The notes beneath the pieces were generated by a model that saw only the letters and a program-made list of their open reading frames with translations, was not told the DNA's origin and did no database searches. Of a stretch of DNA of 64,000 nucleotides, positions 11,378 to 22,468 are shown one piece after another (the stretch's first letter is position 1; each line of letters opens with the position of its first letter). Made by a program: the position numbers and the translations under genes. Source of the stretch: Macrolepiota albuminosa (lineage: Eukaryota > Basidiomycota > Agaricomycetes > Agaricales > Agaricaceae); NCBI GenBank assembly GCA_027475525.1, contig JAMWFC010000113.1:2406001-2470000 (forward strand), read 5' to 3'.

Positions 11378-11876
11378 TGTCAGGAGACTCCTCATTTCTT
11401 CCTTCTCTCACTCCTTATCTCTTCACTCTCCTTCCATTCATTCTCTTATTTCTTCTGACATTATTTCATTTCACTGTTTCTATTCTTTCAACACTATCTG
11501 TTAGTACTACTCTCAGCCCTTGAGATGCTCTGGTTCTTTAGCCACCATTCAGACAAGTGTGGGCCCACTCAGCACCGCTTCCAGACCGCTTATATAAGCC
11601 AGAGTTTGCCAGAGTTTGCCCCTTATTTGTACAAGTGTTTGTGTAGGCAATTTTTGAGTTTTTAAGGTTTTGTTGTACTGTACAGTTGTTTCCCATGCTT
11701 CAGAGGCCCCAGAAGCGTCCAACCTGGCATAGGGAATCCCTAGACTTGTTCTCTTTGGATCTCCCTCTGCCAGGTGAGTAGCTACCTTGATATTGTCAGT
11801 ATATATTCTAATACACTTTGGATCTCCCTCTGCCAGCTGTGTGACTGAGCCACAGCCTCTAGAGGTCGCCCTTACA
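11378..11876 (+). repeat. 3' LTR of element B
   Basis: 499 bp, from TGTCAGGAGAC to CGCCCTTACA. Preceded by a GAGGGGGGG purine tract (11366-11374). TATATAAG near 11591 is a likely TATA box. Two direct copies of TTGGATCTCCCTCTGCCAG lie about 62 bp apart near the 3' end; a solo LTR at 13967 has lost the stretch between them. Confidence 0.92.
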
Positions 11877-11936
11877 GCCTGTCCCAGCCTATATTGAGAG
11901 GCTATTGCCAACTATAACACAGCAAACCCTTTTATG

Positions 11937-12506
11937 CCATTCACTCCAATGAGCTGGACTAATGTCCAGCTCTGTGCCTCATACTTCAAGGCCACCATGG
12001 CTGTCAACATTACATATGCAAATGTCCTTTGTGTGATGTTGGCCAATGGCATTCCTCCTGAATAGGTAGATCATGCCTATATCTTTGGTGTGGTCTACCT
12101 TGAGACTTACTTCTTTGCAGCAAACACCTCAATTGACTACTATTAAGAAATCAACAATGAATAACATTGTTGTCTTGACTGCTACAGAGAGCCTCCTGCT
12201 ATTCAGCAGTGGGATGACCGGCAAATACCTACAGAGAATGACATGATTTGACTTCACACATTACTTGTGCATGAGTATGCTCAAGGACAAGAGTATTTTG
12301 AGCACAGCATATATTATTCCATTGAAATGAACCCAAATTGTCATAACTTCTGGCACCATCAGTCTCAACATGGGCCATGTCTGCCCTTTCTAGTGAATCT
12401 ATCTACCCTGGTTCAGGCTCAAATGGCCTCAACATTGTTGGTTAATGTTGACATGGACATGAGGATTGACTTGGCCAGCAAGTTGGCATGTCTGCTGTCT
12501 GTGTAA
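11937..12506 (+). pseudogene. ORF3 C-terminal remnant of element C'
   Basis: Colinear with 35955-36542 of element C: both contain the segment for MSWT(D/N)VQ, a DHAY-(T/I)-FGVVYLE motif, an LLYYP/IYYSIEMN motif and the final MRID stretch. The copy has several stops and substitutions, and most CpG positions of the intact copy are TG or CA here. It is a decayed duplicate of an unidentified protein and no longer coding. Confidence 0.75.
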
Positions 12507-12717
12507 TTCTCATAGGTGGCTCATCTTCTCCTTCAACTTATACTGTTGGTTAATGTCAACACTGTATCTTTTGACAGATGAGTATGGACTTCAAGCCATG
12601 GAGGACTTAAGCACCTGCACATTCAACACACTCTGTAGACAATAGCTAATATATAGATAAAGCTATCTTTCTGCACCTTCCATCATATAAATTGCTTCTT
12701 AGTCTAAAAGAGGGGCA

Positions 12718-12914
12718 TATAACAGACTTATAGCCATAGCTCTGTGGCTACAACACTAATTGAAATTATTATTATTATTATACTCTACAATACTGTATGG
12801 CTGCCTTATATAAGGCAGCCAATTTTACTGTTATACTTTATAGTACTAAAATTGACTATCAATTTGGTTCTGTTGCATAACAGTAAGGCTATAACTATTC
12901 TTGACAATGTTTCA
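12718..12914 (+). repeat. 3' LTR of C' (degenerate)
   Basis: About 197 bp, aligned to the C LTRs (14523-14710; 36732-36922): starts TATAACAG, ends ATGTTTCA. It retains the central 24-nt palindrome (12798-12821) built of TGGCTGCCTTA and its complement. Confidence 0.75.
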
Positions 12915-14522
12915 GAGCCATTCTACCTGTAGCAAATGGAAGTAGACAATGATGGACACTATGAGTGCCTAGTTGAAGATGTGTGCTAGGAGCACTTCTA
13001 CCAAGTTCCTCTCTCATGACTGCCTGTGCTGGTACCAATATATGCAGGTGCAGTGAAGGGACCATCACTTTTGCCATAGGCATGCTAGCCTGTGGCAGAT
13101 CAGTATTTGAAATCTGCACTACAAGTGCAAGAATTGTCAGTGCTAGAAGCACTCCTTTGCTGGTTGGAGGCAGCAGAACAGCCAGTGCCTGCAACTACAT
13201 CCTTTCTGCAGGATAGTCTGGCTGTGGTAGTGATTAATAGGTTGCTCAATCAGATTGAGCTAATAAAATAGCAGCATGTATCAGTGCTGGAGCAGATTGA
13301 CCATGCTTTCAAGCACAAACTTCAGACCTTTAAGAAACCAACTCTTGAGGTCAAGAGAGCAAAATATCAGCCCATTTAGCTGGTTGAGCCTTCACAGACA
13401 AGGTTGCCAATGGCAGCATGACCTGCATGCTTTGAACAGCCTGTTCAGCCTATTGCCTCATTGTTGCAGTTACCTACTGTGCTCCTCAGGGCTTGTCAGA
13501 GTTACTGGCTGCAGTTAGTGAGCCTCTGGCAGAATTGTCGCTGGATCAGTGGAAACCTGCATCCTCTTGGGCCCCAATTATGGGGTCTAAACCTGTTATT
13601 ATAGCACAAAAAGTGCCTATTCATAATGTACCTCATGCTGAGCCTGGAGAGAGAGCTATGGCATGAACTGCACCTGCACCTCCAGTGGCTTAGCCACTAT
13701 CATTGCATGCCCCAGATAAGCTGGGACCATCTTATCAGCATCACGGCCATAAACCACTGCTTGATGCATCTAAACTGGAAGTTGTAGACTTCTACACCAA
13801 CATTTCTGAATGAGCTGAATTAGCTCAAATGTTGTTTATATTGCACATCCTATTGCCAGCACCACTGGCACAATATCCAGTAGTCATGTTGACCTCAGAT
13901 CTGCATATAGCAGCACAATACAATGGTCTGCTCATGACTGAGATGAGGCAGGCTATGCCTGGAAAATGTAAGGGCAACCTCTGAAGGCTATGGCTCAGTC
14001 ACATAGCTGGCAGAGGGAGATCCAAAGAGAACAAGTCTAGGGATTCTCTATGCCAGGTTGGATGCTCCTGGGGCCTCTGAAGCATGGGAAACAACTGTAC
14101 AGTACAACAAAACCTTAAAAACTCAAAAATTGCCTAAATAAATAACTGTACAAACAAGGCAGGAAAACTTCAGACTTTAGAAGTCAGAAAGGCAAACTCT
14201 GGCTTATATAAGCAGTCTGAAAGCAGTACTGAAGGGCACACACTTGTCTAAATAATAGCTAACAGATAGTATTGAAAGAATAGAAACAGTAAAATGAGAG
14301 AATGACAGAAGAAATAAGAAAATGAATGAGAGGAGAGTAAAGGAATAAGGAGTGAAGGAAGGAAGAAATGAGGAGTCCTCTAACAGAAAAAGCAAAGCAA
14401 AGGCAGTCTCCCTCTCCAATAAGAGCAACTATGGTGAGTTGAGCTTGGAGCAGGAGGAGGAAGGAGAGAAAGGGGAAATAGTCACTGACTGTTTCCAATG
14501 TGTCATGTGCAATAAGTGCCTA
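12915..14522 (+). pseudogene. Sequence E, 5' part: ORF3-like relic interrupted by a solo LTR
   Basis: Decayed coding sequence continuing, after removal of a solo LTR (13967-14385) and element C (14523-36922), into 36923-38459. The stretch just before the solo LTR (APLAQYPVVM, then LLMTEMRQAMPG) aligns with C ORF3 near 34870-34960, and 14386-14522 (SNKSNYGELSLEQEEEGEK) with the acidic region near 34975-35030. 12915-13700 should be the low-complexity N-terminal part but I cannot align it securely. No long frame survives and CpG is scarce. Function as for ORF3: unknown. Confidence 0.55.
13967..14385 (-). repeat. Solo LTR of family B with GAAAA target duplication
   Basis: Reverse-oriented B LTR, 419 bp, flanked by GAAAA on both sides (13962-13966 and 14386-14390), so it is a real insertion later reduced by LTR-LTR recombination. 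Lacks about 61 bp found in the other copies, between two short direct repeats. Confidence 0.92.
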
Positions 14523-14710
14523 TACATATTATATTTTAGTTAATTAATTGATATACACTTATATTAATTAGTTATTACTACTTTACATACATGCTGGCTG
14601 CCTTACATAAGGCAGCCAATTTTACTGTCATACTTTGTAGTACTAGAATCGATTATTGATCTGGTTCTGTTAGTGTGACTGTAAGGCTAACCATACTTGA
14701 CTTTGTTTCA
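14523..14710 (+). repeat. 5' LTR of element C
   Basis: 188 bp, ends CTTTGTTTCA, preceded by GCCTA. Contains a 24-nt palindrome (14595-14618). Just after the LTR a hairpin GAACCT-TTC-AGGTTC (14718-14732) stands where the primer site is expected; no TGG-type tRNA site is visible. Confidence 0.88.
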
Positions 14711-14860
14711 CTTTTTTGAACCTTTCAGGTTCAATTCTGATACTATGAATGAAGACTACGTGTCTAGACCAATAGCCTAGACTGTGATTGCATCGAACAG
14801 TGCATCAACTTCTTTGATGCATGCTTCCGGAGTAATAGAGACGTATCAACGCCTGATTGG

Positions 14861-17340
14861 ATGGAGACCAATCAATCTGCTGAACCAACACGCGATGGTG
14901 AGACCATTGACCAGTCATTGGCATATCCTCAATCTGTGGTGACTGACCCAGGTCATCCCGGGTCAGAATATACAAAGGCCAAGCCTTCCCGGCAGCCTCA
15001 GGGGATGCCAGGAGGGACGCAATGGAGTGAAGTGCAGCTGACAGCTGCGCCAAGCAGTGCAGCGAGACCAGGAGCAGCTGTGGAAGACCTGGAACAGCGA
15101 CCCGGCAGGGAACATGAATTTCCCGTGCAGACTGGGAGGTCTGGGCGACAGTTCCAGAGCAGGAGTAGCGCTCAGGGACCAACTGAAGGTCGCAGACCTT
15201 CGTCGTACTTCCTGGGGAAGATGCCGAGGCCTGAGGCGGGCAGTTGGAGAGTGCCAACTGAGTCCACTCCACTGACGCAACGTCAGCAGAGAGTTGGAGT
15301 GCTGCAGGAAACGACAATTCCCAAGCAAAGAACACCGGCAGTACATTGGGAAGACGAAACTTCTGATGACAAGGAGAGTGGACGGAGTGAGTCCACCCTT
15401 CAGGTTCAGTGTGCTATGCTATGGAAAAGATACCCTAGCATTACGAAGGATACCACTCGTGCTTGACTAGGACTGTATGTACTGAAACACATACGGTTGA
15501 TACAGGCTAGAGGTGATAATGTACCTCAATTAAATACCGTTGAATACATTACATTGTATGTCCAGATTCTTGAGCTGGAAGCCCAAGCATATATGTACCG
15601 CAAGGCTAATCGAGGATCAGCTGCCTCGACCCCAGAGGGGGCAAACTTGATTCCGAGTATACCTTCGGTGGCAAAGCCAGAGTTGTCTCCCCACCTGGAA
15701 GAGGCGATGAACAATATATATGCTCCCCAGCAAGCAGGAGAGTCTGACGAGCAGTTCGCTGCAAGGTTCACAGCAGCACAGAGACAAAATGTATTCAGAG
15801 GTCAACTAAGGAGACCTCTGTTGATGGCTGAATCGGTGTCTACCATACCTGTGGTAGATAGTAACCTACCCAAAATGGGGGGAACAAGGCACCCTCATCC
15901 AAAACAGGAATCAGTGGAGAATACTCCACTGACAAATCAAGTGCCGTTGGCTGATAAGTTTGCGGAGAGAGTAGCTTATCAGCGCATGCGGAACCAAGAC
16001 CTGAAACGCCAGGGACACTCCTGGATAGATGACCAGGGGATTTTATTTGATGGGATAACGCCCATCGATGAAATGAGAAGGCAATATGTCCAACGGACAC
16101 GTCAGCCTGACACTAGGAAGAGGGACCCGCCCATGGCGGATCCGAGCCGAGTCCCTGAAAGACAGGTGACAGAAGGGCTAGGGGGACAGGAGAGCCCCCT
16201 GCATTGGAATGATGCAGGGAAAGTGCACTATACAGGTCACCGACCAGTACATGCATTCTCTGTAGTACCTCCAGCAGAAGGTAGAAATAAAACGCCTGGG
16301 ATAACTGAGGCGACAAAGGTGTATACTGAGAATATGCACCAATGCCTCAGTAGCATAATTGACAATGCGGTAGGCGTAGCATTGCGCCTTCCCGAAGGTA
16401 TCAAGCCACGTAAGGCAGAATCAAAACACATCCAACCATACAGAGGGGAGTCCAAGTTTAGTGACTTGGAAAACTGGACAATGGATGTGTGTAACCATCT
16501 GGCAGCATGCCAGTATGGGGGGGATCGTCTGGATCGAGAACGTGTATTCGTTTTCCCAGAGTTCCTAGACGGACCGGCCAAGGCCTGGTTTCGACATCAT
16601 GTCTTGCACTATAATCGTGCACAACAGCAATGGACATTCAAGGATGTAATCCTTGAATTGTATAACCGGTTCGTAAGTGCATCTACCATGCAGGATGCTC
16701 GGGAGGCGTTCATTGCAACGTCCTACACCGAATGATTGGGTGTTCAAGGTTTCTATGACACCTTGATAGACCACGCACAGAATATGTCTATTTACCCAGA
16801 CAACTGGGTAATGATCGATACCTTCCTGCGTGGGATACCCGATGCAATGAGAGAGTCTCTCATTTGTGATGACGGGCTATCGCCCAAAGTGAATACTGTT
16901 GAGGAGTTCATAGCGCATGCGTTGCGCTACGAGCAAGCCCACAAAATTGCACGACACTTTGGGCTCATAGCTCAAAGGTTTGTTCAGCCAACAAGGCCGA
17001 GCCTCAGAAGGTAGGCACCTTCTGGGCCCATCGAAAAGAAATGGTGGGCAATACGAACCCGCAGTTTGTGATAAGAGCAGCATCTCGGCAGGAACGACGC
17101 TTCCATAGCGACCGGCCTGGGGACCGTAGGGATGCACCAGCGCAGGACGTTCAGAGGGGTCCGCGCTGAGAGGGTGCTTGGCCACACCAGACTACTGGTG
17201 AGGCTAAAGTGCCAACACCGACTGGGCCACCAAAGTTTGAAGCAGCTCACCCTTTCGGGGCGAATAAGTGCTTCAAATGTGGCCAGCCTGGGCATTTCGC
17301 GAATGCATGTCCAGTGGGCGGTGGACATATGGTTAAGCCA
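14861..17340 (+). pseudogene. Element C gag with CCHC zinc knuckle
   Basis: Capsid/nucleocapsid protein. Start ATG 14861 (METNQSAEPTRDGE). An unstructured Q/P/R-rich N-terminal part is followed by a retrotransposon gag domain (about 16380-16930; FPEFLDGPAKAWF, ELYNRFVS) and a zinc knuckle C-x2-C-x4-H-x4-C at 17269-17310 (CFKCGQPGHFANAC). In-frame TGA at 15464, 16733 and 17167, each suiting a former CGA arginine codon. The frame steps from one phase to the next between about 16950 and 16990; there is no slippery heptamer there and the knuckle lies downstream, so I read it as an indel. Gag appears to have been fused in frame with pol. Confidence 0.88.
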
Positions 17341-20300
17341 CGTGCATATGTACGGGCGGCACACACTGCTATCCCAGACGCTGAAGAGATAGACTCAGGA
17401 AATGAACCTGATGTGGAAGACAAAGAGGTAGAGAACCTCAGTCCTGGTGCACCAGAGGATGAAAACGCCTCTGTGGTAGAGGAGTTGTCGGATGATGAAT
17501 ACGTTGAGGTTGACGTATACGACAATGACTATTATGCTTGGGAGTCAGACTCAGAATTCATGGGAGCTCTGACGGACTACCCGGCCAGCGCACTAGACCG
17601 ACCAGTTGGAGCAGCCAATGTGAAGGTGTATAAAGTACACCTTCGCAAGGCTCCGGAGAAGCTGGTATGGCCGGTGTTGAAGCACGAAGACAAGGAGTGT
17701 CTGGCGTCGTACGTTGAAGTGAATGGCCACAAGGCATGGACATTGTGGGATTCAGGTAGTACGACTACTGGGGTGACACCTCAGTTTTGCCAAGTGCATG
17801 ATATTTCTGTGAGTGAATTGAAGGAGCCATTACTCCTTCAATTGGGTACTGTGGGCAGCCAAGCTGCAGTACAGTTTGGTACGCAGGCGAGTATCACCTG
17901 TGCTAGATCAAGGTCAAAAGAGTACCTTGACGTGGCGAATTTTGATTGTTACGACATGATTATAGGCATGCCGTATATGAGGAAGCACAAGGTTGTGCTT
18001 GACTTTGCGAAGAATGAGATAGTGGTGGATGGCACCACCATTCCTGCAGTGCGAGTGACCATAGATAATGGCAATGGACGTCTCCATTGACACCGCGCCA
18101 CGGAGAAGAAGGTGCTAGTCAGGCGACATTGACTAGGCGGAGGCAAGAAACTGCCTACGGTGGAGGATGGAGAGGATGAGGAGCAAGCTCGTGCGAGCTT
18201 GCCAACAGATAGTCCTGCTGTGTTGATGCTGGAGAGCGAAGCTGTAGAGTATGAATGTACTCTGAAGAGGGGGGAGAGCCCCAAGATGGAGTGTGAAAGG
18301 CAGGGTAAGCCTGAGGACAAGTGGCCTCAGCACACAGCAAGCACAGAGTGCCAGCCAACGTCGTCGCAAGTAAAGGTCGAGGACTTAGTAACGGGTGACG
18401 AACAAGGACTGATGGAGGACGAGGCATCCTCCACACATACAAATTGGTCAATCTGGGATCGACCGGTCCCTCATCCCACATTTGAATGGGCGTTTAATCC
18501 ACGAATGCCTGCTGAGTGGAATGAGCTAGTGGCATCGATGTATGCGTGGAATGGACCACGATGGATGCTGAAGGAGGAGTCATATTGTCAGGCTAGTGAT
18601 GACGAGATATTGCCACCGAGTGAGGTATTCTTTGACGGACTGTCTGTGATGTCACGGAGAAGCAAAAAGGAAGTGCCTGTGCGACTGCACACGCCGGATG
18701 ACAGTGAGCTGAGGATTACTGCCCTCAGAGAGAAGTATGGCCACCCAGCCATACAAGCAAAGCTGTCCGGGCATCCACAGAAGGATGTGGACCGGAAGGG
18801 CAAAGGTAAAACCAGTGGTTTTACAAAGGAGGACATTCCGGACCTATGTTCGCAGTGGCAGCAGGAATTTGGGGATATTCTGAATGGAACCAAGGAGGAG
18901 TTACCTCCTTGGCGTGAGGTCAATCATGAAATCAACCTTATTGATGAGAATAAGGTGTATAAATATCATTTGCTGCAATGTCCAATGGCGCTACAGCAGC
19001 AGCTCCGAGACAAGACCAATCGGTACTTGAGAGCCCACTGGTGGGAGGCCCAACTGGCCTCCCAAGCTGCTCCGCTATTGTGCATTCCGAAGAAAGATGG
19101 TACATTGAGAACGGCGTTGGATGCTCGCCAACGCAACAACAACACCGTAAAGGACGTGATGCCACTTCCAGATCAGGAAGTGATTCGAGAGGATGTGGCA
19201 AGAGCAAAGTTCAGGTCAAAAATTGACCTGATGGATGCTTATGAGCAAGTGAGAATTCGCTTGTCTGATATCCCAAAGACAGTGTTCTCGTTGATCACGG
19301 GAACATATGTGAGCAACATCATGCAGATAGGAGATTGTAATGCTCCTGCAACGTTTCAGAGGTTGATGACCTCCATCTTCCAGGATGTTATCGGGAGGTT
19401 TGTCCATATATATTTGGACGACATATTCATATACTCCGATTCAATCGAAGAACATGAAGAGCATTTTCGTGTTATTTTTGAGCGACTGAGGTCTAATCTG
19501 CTGTACCTCAAGTGGAAGAAATGTGAACTATATGCCGAGACAGTAGATTGCCTCGGACACAAGATTGACAGTCAGGGTATTCACCCTGACCAGGACAAAA
19601 TCAATCGCATACGCGAATGGCGTGTGCCTCATAACTATAACGATGTGCAGAGATTCGTGGGACTAGTGAACTATATCGGCAACTGTCTGCCTGATATAAC
19701 AGCGTATACTGGACCTTTGATGTCCATCACGCAGAACGGAGCTCCATTCATATGGAGACCTATACACCAACGCTGTTTTGAGATGATCAAGAGGATCTGC
19801 TCAAAGACGCCAGTCATTCGTCCCATAGATCCCAGACGTGATGAGCCGATTTGGCTCATCTGTGATGCCTCAAAGACCGGAGTAGGAGCAATGTATGGCC
19901 AGGGAAGTTCCTGGCAGAATTGTCGACCAGCTGGGTTCATGTCGAGGAAGTTCACCTCGGCCCAACAGAATTATGCAGTCCATGAGCTTGAAACGCTGGC
20001 GATACTTGAGGCACTCCTCAAGTGGGAAGACAAATTGATGGGATATAAGATCCACATCATTACGGACCATAAAGCACTTGAGTTCTTCAAAACTCAAGCA
20101 ATGTTGTCCCCCCGGCAACGCCGGTGGATTGACTATATGTCTCGCTACAACTTTGACATCACATATGTCAAAGGCGAACTGAACAAGGTAGCCGACTGTC
20201 TCTCAAGGTATTTCGAGAGCGATAGAGTTGGTGAACACCATGATATGCATGATTATGTCGATGCGGATATTTGTCTTGATCTACAGGGCGATGATCTTCC

Positions 20301-21043
20301 GTACCATCGCTACAAAGAGGTGAAGGAGCATGTGGTTGAGCTTTGTGCTATGCAAGCAACCGAGCTGCGACGCAGTCAACGACTGCAGGAGCGGCAAGAG
20401 GGGCGAGACATAGAAGCTGAGCAATTAGAGCAGGCTCAGCCAAAGGAGGCGACAATGCCATGCCAGGACGAGACTGGGAGCAGTTGTGGACCGTATGGCC
20501 ACGACATTACACTCGCTGACGCGTTATCACCTACAGGAGAGTATTGTAACCCCCTTGTTCCTCAAACCAATGAGTACCTCTGGAAGGTACTGAGGGGCTA
20601 TAGCCGCGATGCGTTCTACACAGAAATCCGGCAGAACGCAAATTCCCACCCACGCTTCAGCGTGGATGAAAAAGGACTGGTCCAGTTAACGAATGTTTGA
20701 GGGCACGACGTGGTGTGCTTACCACGCGACCAAACATTAATCACACAGGTCGTCACTCAAGCGCATGACGTTGTTGGTCACTTTGGGACCAACAAAACAC
20801 TGGAATACCTGAGGCAATGGTACTGGTGGCCTCAGATGCAGAAAGAAGTGATGCAGTTCTGCCAGACCTGCGAGGTCTGCCAGCGGTCAAAGACCAGCAA
20901 TAGGAAGCCAGCAGGGAAGTTGCATTCCTTGCCCATTCTGACGAAGCCATGGGACTCCATTGGGATGGACTTTGTTGGTCCATTCCCCGAGTCCAAAGGT
21001 TATAACTACCTTTGGGTGGTTATTTGCCGAATGACTAGTATGG
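17341..21043 (+). pseudogene. Element C pol part 1: protease, RT, RNase H, integrase N-part
   Basis: Continues gag in the same frame. Acidic linker, then aspartic protease (WDSGSTTTG; DSG at 17749-17757), RT with YLDDIFIYSD (YLDD 19411-19422), RNase H (WLICDASKTGVGA, about 19850; ITDHKALEFF, about 20065), integrase zinc finger (HDVVGHFGTNKT, CEVC, about 20760-20880) and the first integrase aspartate (GMDFVGPFPE, about 20965). In-frame TGA at 18088, 18130 and 20698. The 18160-20697 stretch is open for 846 codons, so decay is recent. Cut at 21043 by element D and resumed at 32219; joining the two flanks continues the same integrase motif. Confidence 0.93.
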
Positions 21044-22045
21044 TGATACGACGCTGTACCAGCAGTCAGGGACACACCATGCACCAGAAGTCAAAATAAA
21101 CATTTAAATATGGGCTGAAAACTGTAAGCCTCCTGGTAGCAGTCTCAACAAATAACCATCTCCGAAAACATCCCAACAAATACACAGAAAAGTACAGAAC
21201 AACAGGCAGGAACCAGTTCAAACTATCAGCTCAACAATAGTCTAACCACTGTAATGGGGAGGGGAAGCATGGAAGCTGGCAGAGTGGACGGAATAGGATG
21301 GAATTGGGGAATTATTATTCTCATTCAATATTATAATTCCTCAATTTCATCATCAAATCAGTCAATGTTCGGCAATGGACGGAATAGGATGAAATTGGGA
21401 AATTATTATATTCATTCAATATTATAATTCTCAATTTCATCGTCAAATCAGTCAATGTTCGATTTGACAACAAGGAGGGGAAAAGGAAAGAAGTAGGGGA
21501 TGCAGGGAGGCGCTAAAAGAGGAAAGAAGGATCTATGAAGGAGATCATGCTAAATGGAGCTCAAGCAAATGGGGAAGTGGCAATCCGAAACATCCGGAAG
21601 AATGGCGGAACAAGAAGTTGAATGGTGGAACGGGTGGCACTGAAACAGGCCTCCCAAAAGGGAAATTGGACTATCAAATACATTCTGGAAGTTGGAGAGT
21701 TTCCGACAAAGAGTCATATGTAGATAGTGGTCTGTGCACCAGAAAAACAGTATAAATAGCCCAAGTTTAGTAGAGAATAGACAGGCAATTGATAGGCAAA
21801 GGCTCGGTGATTCCCAGGGAGTGAATCGCTTAGGCCGGAGTTTGTTAAGAAACCTCGACTTGTGGGAATATTATTATTCTCATTCAATATTATAATTCCT
21901 CAAAACCTCGGCGTTTTGCAAAATTATTAAACGCATTCAAGATCATAATTATCTCTTTCACCGTCAAAATCAGTGTGAATTCAAGGTCATATTCTATACT
22001 AGCAAGCCCCAGAACTATCAAGTAATACTTATACCAAGTACTACA
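21044..22045 (+). repeat. 5' LTR of element D
   Basis: 1002 bp, TGATACGACG to AGTACTACA. TATAAATA at 21751-21758. Two imperfect copies of a roughly 91-bp unit (about 21285-21375 and 21376-21468) share AATATTATAATTC; a third partial copy lies near 21866-21902. Matches 31213-32214. Confidence 0.95.
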
Positions 22046-22047
22046 TC

Positions 22048-22065
22048 TGGAGCCCACCGCGAGGG
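22048..22065 (+). promoter_or_regulatory. Primer binding site of element D
   Basis: TGGAGCCCACCGCGAGGG starts 2 nt after the LTR; TGG pairs with the CCA end of a tRNA. Element F has the same first 11 nt at its own LTR edge (minus strand, about 52952). The tRNA species is not identified. Confidence 0.7.
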
Positions 22066-22151
22066 GCTTTGGTTTAGCAAGTGACCAACAAGTTACACCG
22101 ACATCAAGCTCATCATTGTGGACCATCAAGTCCGGTTCACATCAAGTTTAA

Positions 22152-22305
22152 TACAAGATTTCATTTGCACCAAGAGGGTCTACCCCAGAAAGACTAAAGA
22201 GAACCGTGCCTAAGCAACGGGTCAAGACTACAAGATTTCATTTGCACCAAGAGGGTCTACCCCAGAAAGACTAAAGAGAACCGTGCCTAAGCAACGGGTC
22301 AAGAC
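22152..22305. repeat. Exact 77-bp tandem duplication (3 of 8)
   Basis: Copies 22152-22228 and 22229-22305, in the leader between primer site and gag of element D. No effect on the gag frame from ATG 22469. Confidence 0.95.
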
Positions 22306-22468
22306 TACGGAGCACGTCCGCAAGCCCGTAACCCGTAGCATCAAGACCACGACACTCAATAGTGCCAGGGACCCAGAACAGATCTTGAGATCTAGTAGAA
22401 AGCATACATCCAACGATATCAATATTTCAAGTATAAGTACATCAAATACACAAAATCCAACACAAAAT

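Larger units (their letters stand above)
8959..11876 (+). mobile_element. Ty3/Gypsy chromovirus B, 3' portion, split by element A
   Basis: Holds the end of RT, RNase H, integrase with chromodomain, purine tract and 3' LTR. Similar to Tf1/Tf2-like fungal chromoviruses. The 5' half must lie beyond element A, left of the window. Solo LTRs of this family occur at 13967, 44569 and 62017, so B has been an active family in this genome. Confidence 0.88.
11877..12914 (+). mobile_element. Old family-C element (C'), 3' remnant
   Basis: Contains an ORF3 tail (11937-12506), a spacer with a purine tract AAAAGAGGGG (12706-12715) and a C-type LTR (12718-12914). Element B starts its flank here, so B inserted into C'. 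CpG is nearly absent, unlike the homologous young copy at 35940-36922. Confidence 0.75.

Noticed and set aside
14204..14543. Short ORFs on both strands at 14204-14543
   Set aside because: They lie mostly in a reversed solo LTR and in E; open by composition only.
16930..17020. Third frameshift site, inside C gag
   Set aside because: No X XXY YYZ heptamer near the phase change, and the zinc knuckle and protease lie downstream; a small indel is simpler.
22283..22468. Earlier start of D gag at 22283
   Set aside because: That codon is GTG and no ATG occurs in phase before 22469; the region also includes the end of a 77-bp duplication.
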